64,000 nucleotides of DNA from JANNAV01 sp031384695 (GTDB lineage Bacteria; Pseudomonadota; Alphaproteobacteria; Rhodobacterales; Rhodobacteraceae), in NCBI GenBank assembly GCA_031384695.1, contig JANNAV010000073.1, positions 1 through 64,000 of the forward strand, in the 5' to 3' direction. The notes beneath the pieces were generated by a model. The model saw only the letters and a program-made list of their open reading frames with translations, did no database searches and was not told the origin of the DNA. Position numbers and translations under genes: made by a program. Shown here one piece after another: positions 61,125 through 64,000 of this stretch; position 1 is the first letter of the stretch; every line of letters begins with the position of its first letter.

Positions 61125-61511
61125 CTAAAGTTCGTATTCCTGGTTAAGCGCGGGGGGCGGGGCCAGTTCGGACGGCAGTTTGCGGCGCAGGATGATATCG
61201 CCGTTCGGCAGCTTTTCGGGGGCGTGATAGTTGCTGAGATCATCGACCATCGCGATCATGTCGCGCAGCATCGGCTGCAACTCGCGCAACGCCGGTTCGA
61301 GTTCCGAAAGCGCGCGGCCCATGTCATCCAGCGAAGGCTCCACCTCGGCCATCAGGCCGCGAAACAGCAGTTTCGCGCCCTCTTCCATCAGGTTGAAGCC
61401 GTCGCCTTCGGGGACGCCTTCGGGGGCGCCTTCGGGGGCGGGCGGGGTTTGCTGGGCCGGGGCGGGGGACGCCGCGAGGGCCAGCAGCAGGGGGAGGGTG
61501 AATATCTTCAT
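61125..61511 (-). CDS. Small exported protein of unknown function
   Basis: 128 residues. Signal MKIFTLPLLLALAASPAPAQ, then a Pro/Glu/Gly repeat (EGAPEGVPEGD), a helical domain (LMEEGAKLLFRGLMAEVEPS; ALRELQPMLRDMIAMVDDLS) and YHAPEKLPNGDIILRRK. Similar proteins in Rhodobacteraceae are often mislabelled AAA+ ATPases, but no P-loop is present. It lies 36 bp after the EEP nuclease gene and is probably co-transcribed. Confidence 0.75.
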   Translation of the reverse strand: MKIFTLPLLLALAASPAPAQQTPPAPEGAPEGVPEGDGFNLMEEGAKLLFRGLMAEVEPSLDDMGRALSELEPALRELQPMLRDMIAMVDDLSNYHAPEKLPNGDIILRRKLPSELAPPPALNQEYEL

Positions 61512-61547
61512 CACGCCAATATGGGGCAAGTGGCGGCAAATTTCAAT

Positions 61548-62588
61548 TCAATCGGCAAGATCAAGTGTTACCGGGAAATGGTCGGAGGCGGCCAGCAGTG
61601 CCGGGGCCAGCGCGGGCGTTGCCAGAACCCCGGGATCGTTCAAAGGGTGCCAGATGCGCCAGGTGGCGCGGGGGGCGAGGTCGGGCGAAAGCATGATGAA
61701 ATCTATCAGCGCCTCGAAATAGCGCTTTTGCGGTGCTAACCAGAAGCGCGCGGTGGTGGGCATCGGGCCGCTGTGCCGGGCAAGCGCCATGGCGGCGTGC
61801 GGATCGGTCAGGCGGCGCGGGGGAGGCGCTTGCAGGCCCAGCACGATCTCGACGCCGGAGTGGCCGAACAGCTTTTCATACTCGTCAAGGCCGGGGCCAT
61901 CGTTGAAATCGCCCATCACGATCAGGCTTTGCCCCGCCGCAAGATGATCTTCGGCGCGGGCGCGCAGCCACAGGCATTCGGCCAGTTGGCGGCGGCGGTT
62001 GTCGATGGCGATGCGGGTGTATTCGGCGGGCGTCAGATGGCCATGCGGTGCCTTGGATTTGGCATGCACGCCGATCAGGCGCAGGTGTTGGCCTGCGGCG
62101 GTGGTGACGGCCAGTTCCAGCGGCGGTTTGGAAAACCGCACCACCTCTTGCACGCCGTCGCCATTCAGATCGGACCGCCGCGCGCCGTCAAAGCGTGGTG
62201 CGCCGACCGCGCCCTCGGATGGAGCAGGCAGGCCTTGTGGATCGTGCCGGGCGGTGAGTTTATCGGGGTCATAGAGAAAAGCTATTTCCTGTTCAGTGTC
62301 AGAGGCATAGCCGATGATGGCGCGGCGCGCGCGCAGCCTGAAGTGCCGTGCGAAGGCTTCGAGGGCTGCGACGGTGGAGCGGTGGTTGCCGGTATCCGGT
62401 GCCTCGATGATCATCACGCCATCGGCATCAAGCGCGGTAAAAACCCGGCCCAACGCCGCCAGTTGGCTGGTGCGGCTGATCTGATAGCGGGCCGATGGTT
62501 CAGCGTCGTTCAGCAGCCTGCCCGCATCATCAAACAGCGCGTTGAACCATTCGACGTTGTAGCTGGCAAGCCGGAGCGGGCGGCTCAT
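61548..62588 (-). CDS. Endonuclease/exonuclease/phosphatase family protein
   Basis: 346 residues of the EEP fold. SYNVEWF near the start carries the catalytic Asn; IIEAPD has the metal Glu; GVHAKSKAP and VMGDFNDGPG (Asn/Asp) follow; the C-terminal SDHFPV holds the catalytic His. These enzymes cleave phosphodiesters in DNA, RNA or lipids. There is no clear signal peptide. The ATG at 62588 overlaps the DnaJ-domain gene by 4 bp. Confidence 0.88.
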   Translation of the reverse strand: MSRPLRLASYNVEWFNALFDDAGRLLNDAEPSARYQISRTSQLAALGRVFTALDADGVMIIEAPDTGNHRSTVAALEAFARHFRLRARRAIIGYASDTEQEIAFLYDPDKLTARHDPQGLPAPSEGAVGAPRFDGARRSDLNGDGVQEVVRFSKPPLELAVTTAAGQHLRLIGVHAKSKAPHGHLTPAEYTRIAIDNRRRQLAECLWLRARAEDHLAAGQSLIVMGDFNDGPGLDEYEKLFGHSGVEIVLGLQAPPPRRLTDPHAAMALARHSGPMPTTARFWLAPQKRYFEALIDFIMLSPDLAPRATWRIWHPLNDPGVLATPALAPALLAASDHFPVTLDLAD

Positions 62589-63292
62589 GCCGGGATGCGG
62601 GCCTGAATTTCGCGCCATGCCTGATTGATGGCGATGAGGCGGCGCTCGGCCAGTTGCACGGCCTCGCGCGGGACACCGCGGGCGATCATCGCATCGGGGT
62701 GGCTGTCTTTCACCGCCTGACGCCAGGCGCTGCGGGCGGCGGCGATATCGGCGTTGGGCGCAAGGCCCAGCACATCGAACGGGTCGCGTTCCGCACCTTC
62801 GACAAAGCGGGCGCGCATCACCGCGTAACAGCGGCTGTCGAGGCCGAAGATGGTGGCAACCTCTGTCAGGAATGCGTCTTCCTGCGGATGGAACCGGCCA
62901 TCGGCGAGGGCGATGTGAAACAACCCCTCCAAAAGGTCGATCAGCACGTTGCGGTCATCGGCGCAAAGCGGCTCATCGTTCTGGCGGAACATCGCCGAAA
63001 CCTTGCGGGCGTAGCTGTCGAACCCGGCCACATCCTGCCGCGCGAGGTTGAAGACGCGGGCGGCGTTGGCCTCTTCCTCGGGCGGGATGGTAAAGACGCG
63101 GCGGAAGGCCGACACCTCGTTGCGCGTCACCTCGCCATCGGCTTTGGCCATCTTGGCCCCCAGAGCGATCACCGCGATGGTGAAGCCCACCGAGCGTTCG
63201 GGGGCGCTGCGCAGGCGGTCGAACACCATGCTGAGGGGTTCGCCCGAAGCGAGGGCGGCGAGGGCGGCGGCAATACGGGACCAGATCGACAT
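62585..63292 (-). CDS. TerB-DnaJ domain protein (DjlA-like)
   Basis: 235 residues. A TerB-like helical domain (residues about 38-155; ALGAKMAKADGEVTRNEVSA, ADGRFHPQEDAFL) precedes a C-terminal J domain (DPFDVLGLAPNADIAAARSA) with HPD in KDSHPDAMI. It likely recruits DnaK. Unlike E. coli DjlA it lacks a strong N-terminal membrane helix. It is translationally coupled to the EEP gene. Confidence 0.88.
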   Translation of the reverse strand: MSIWSRIAAALAALASGEPLSMVFDRLRSAPERSVGFTIAVIALGAKMAKADGEVTRNEVSAFRRVFTIPPEEEANAARVFNLARQDVAGFDSYARKVSAMFRQNDEPLCADDRNVLIDLLEGLFHIALADGRFHPQEDAFLTEVATIFGLDSRCYAVMRARFVEGAERDPFDVLGLAPNADIAAARSAWRQAVKDSHPDAMIARGVPREAVQLAERRLIAINQAWREIQARIPA

Positions 63293-63334
63293 GGGGCGAG
63301 ATTAGCGGGTTCTTTGCGGGCTGTCAGGGGGGTA

Positions 63335-63949
63335 TTATTCCAGATGGCGGGGGCCTCGGGGTGTGGAAAAGCTGGCGCGGATGGCTTTGGCGGCGCCTTG
63401 GGTGATGACGATGCGGCGGTCTTGCAGCAGGGGCGCGAGGGCGGCGGCGAGGGCTGTGGCCTCGGGGTGGGCGATTTCAAGGCGGGTAAGGCGCAGGTGG
63501 GAGGCGGGCAGATGTGCCGCCGGATGCAGGGTGCCTTGCCACTGGATCAGCGCCGGAAAGCCGCCGTCAAAGGGCAGTTTGCCATTGGCGGGCACGGCCA
63601 TCTGCCAGCGGTAATCGCCGCGTTGCAACGCCACCGGCGTGCCGGTGCCGGGCGGGCATGTGGCAAGTGCGAGGGCGATATCATCGCAGGCCGCCACCCA
63701 GTTGGTCAGGCGCGGCGGGCCTTGGAAGTGATCCAGATCAAACCAGCGCGGCCAAAGCGGGCGGGGGGCAGCGGGATCGGCGGCGATCACCTCAAGGTAT
63801 AGATCACCAAGCCCCAGCAGGCGGTTGTGGGTGGCCATATGCGGATGCTGCCCGCCACCGCCAAGTGTGACGCCAAGCGCCGCCTCGACCGCCGCCACCC
63901 CTTCGCCGAGGTTTTCGGCGGCGATGGCGATATGATCCAGACGCAGCAT
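63335..63949 (-). CDS. VOC-family (glyoxalase-like) protein
   Basis: 204 residues. LRLDHIAIAAENLGEGVAAV opens the betaalphabeta module; GGQHPHMATHNRLLGLGDLYLE supplies metal-type His/Glu positions of the glyoxalase-like domain. Substrate unknown. Its ATG overlaps the stop of the upstream gene (ATGA), so it belongs to a transcript entering from beyond the window end. Confidence 0.82.
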   Translation of the reverse strand: MLRLDHIAIAAENLGEGVAAVEAALGVTLGGGGQHPHMATHNRLLGLGDLYLEVIAADPAAPRPLWPRWFDLDHFQGPPRLTNWVAACDDIALALATCPPGTGTPVALQRGDYRWQMAVPANGKLPFDGGFPALIQWQGTLHPAAHLPASHLRLTRLEIAHPEATALAAALAPLLQDRRIVITQGAAKAIRASFSTPRGPRHLE

Positions 63950-64000
63950 CAGGCGCTGGTGATCGAGGTTTCGGCGCGCAGAGCCAGCGCCAGCGAAGCA
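63949..64000 (-). CDS. 3' end of an upstream gene, partial
   Basis: The minus-strand frame ends in TGA at 63949-63951, overlapping the VOC start by the ATGA pattern. Only 16 residues (ASLALALRAETSITSA) are visible, which is too little to identify the product. Confidence 0.5.
   Translation of the reverse strand, partial: ASLALALRAETSITSA

Overview
This window is a gene-dense, high-GC stretch of a bacterial chromosome. Gene content and order point to the alphaproteobacterial family Rhodobacteraceae. The best markers are the pccR - pccB - pccA - methylmalonyl-CoA mutase neighbourhood with TTTGCAA sites, the choVWX/betI/betA choline locus, the bioMNY-type biotin transporter, and several small proteins I recognise only from that family. 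No prophage, transposase, conjugation gene or CRISPR array was found. This is mostly core metabolism with a few accessory genes and a notable set of intergenic repeats.

Layout. 1-7.8 kb: 3' part of gcvP, tRNA-Ala(CGC), an RTX-flanked PQQ-type sugar dehydrogenase, an esterase, a small membrane protein, a decayed DUF817 gene, glyA and nadK. 7.8-13.2 kb: a sigma-54 response regulator with a partner hybrid kinase, then maeB malic enzyme. 13.3-19 kb: a VOC-bicupin protein and the nucleoside-salvage operon cdd-deoA-deoB-add-upp. 19-28.5 kb: a SPOR protein, a degenerate M48-like protein, an EamA transporter, tdk, a small possible DNA-binding protein, a DEAD-box helicase, an orphan BrnA-like protein, and divergent metR/metF. 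28.7-33 kb: a tightly coupled aroQ-aldolase-ligase-thiolase operon and a convergent papain-like cysteine-peptidase candidate. 33.2-38.4 kb: biotin ECF transporter, a glycine-zipper lipoprotein, an MFS permease and gabT. 38.5-42.4 kb: dprA and topA. 42.4-47.7 kb: choline uptake and oxidation. 47.8-51.2 kb: a secreted nuclease, pccR and an MFS drug exporter. 51.5-59.9 kb: the propionyl-CoA to succinyl-CoA genes pccB, pccA and mutase, interspersed with small exported proteins. 59.9-64 kb: nhaA, a small exported protein, an EEP-family nuclease, a TerB-DnaJ protein and a VOC protein.

How genes work together. PccR probably senses propionyl-CoA status and controls carboxylase genes through TTTGCAA repeats found before pccR and pccB. 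BetI probably represses the divergent choline importer and betI-betA from a perfect ATTGAC-GA-GTCAAT operator. MetR probably controls metF across a shared promoter holding a 9-bp inverted repeat. The salvage operon converts cytidine, thymidine and adenosine to bases and pentose phosphates. glyA and gcvP share one-carbon flow with metF.

The least explained items are: a papain-motif protein (32.2-33.0 kb); a 42-bp element of ATGCA boxes with identical 6-5-4 spacing in two distant copies; a 65-bp inverted-repeat element in two copies; a double-hairpin element at 35.3 kb; and the ligase/thiolase operon whose thiolase lacks its second cysteine. No single cluster stands out as a clearly new multi-gene system.
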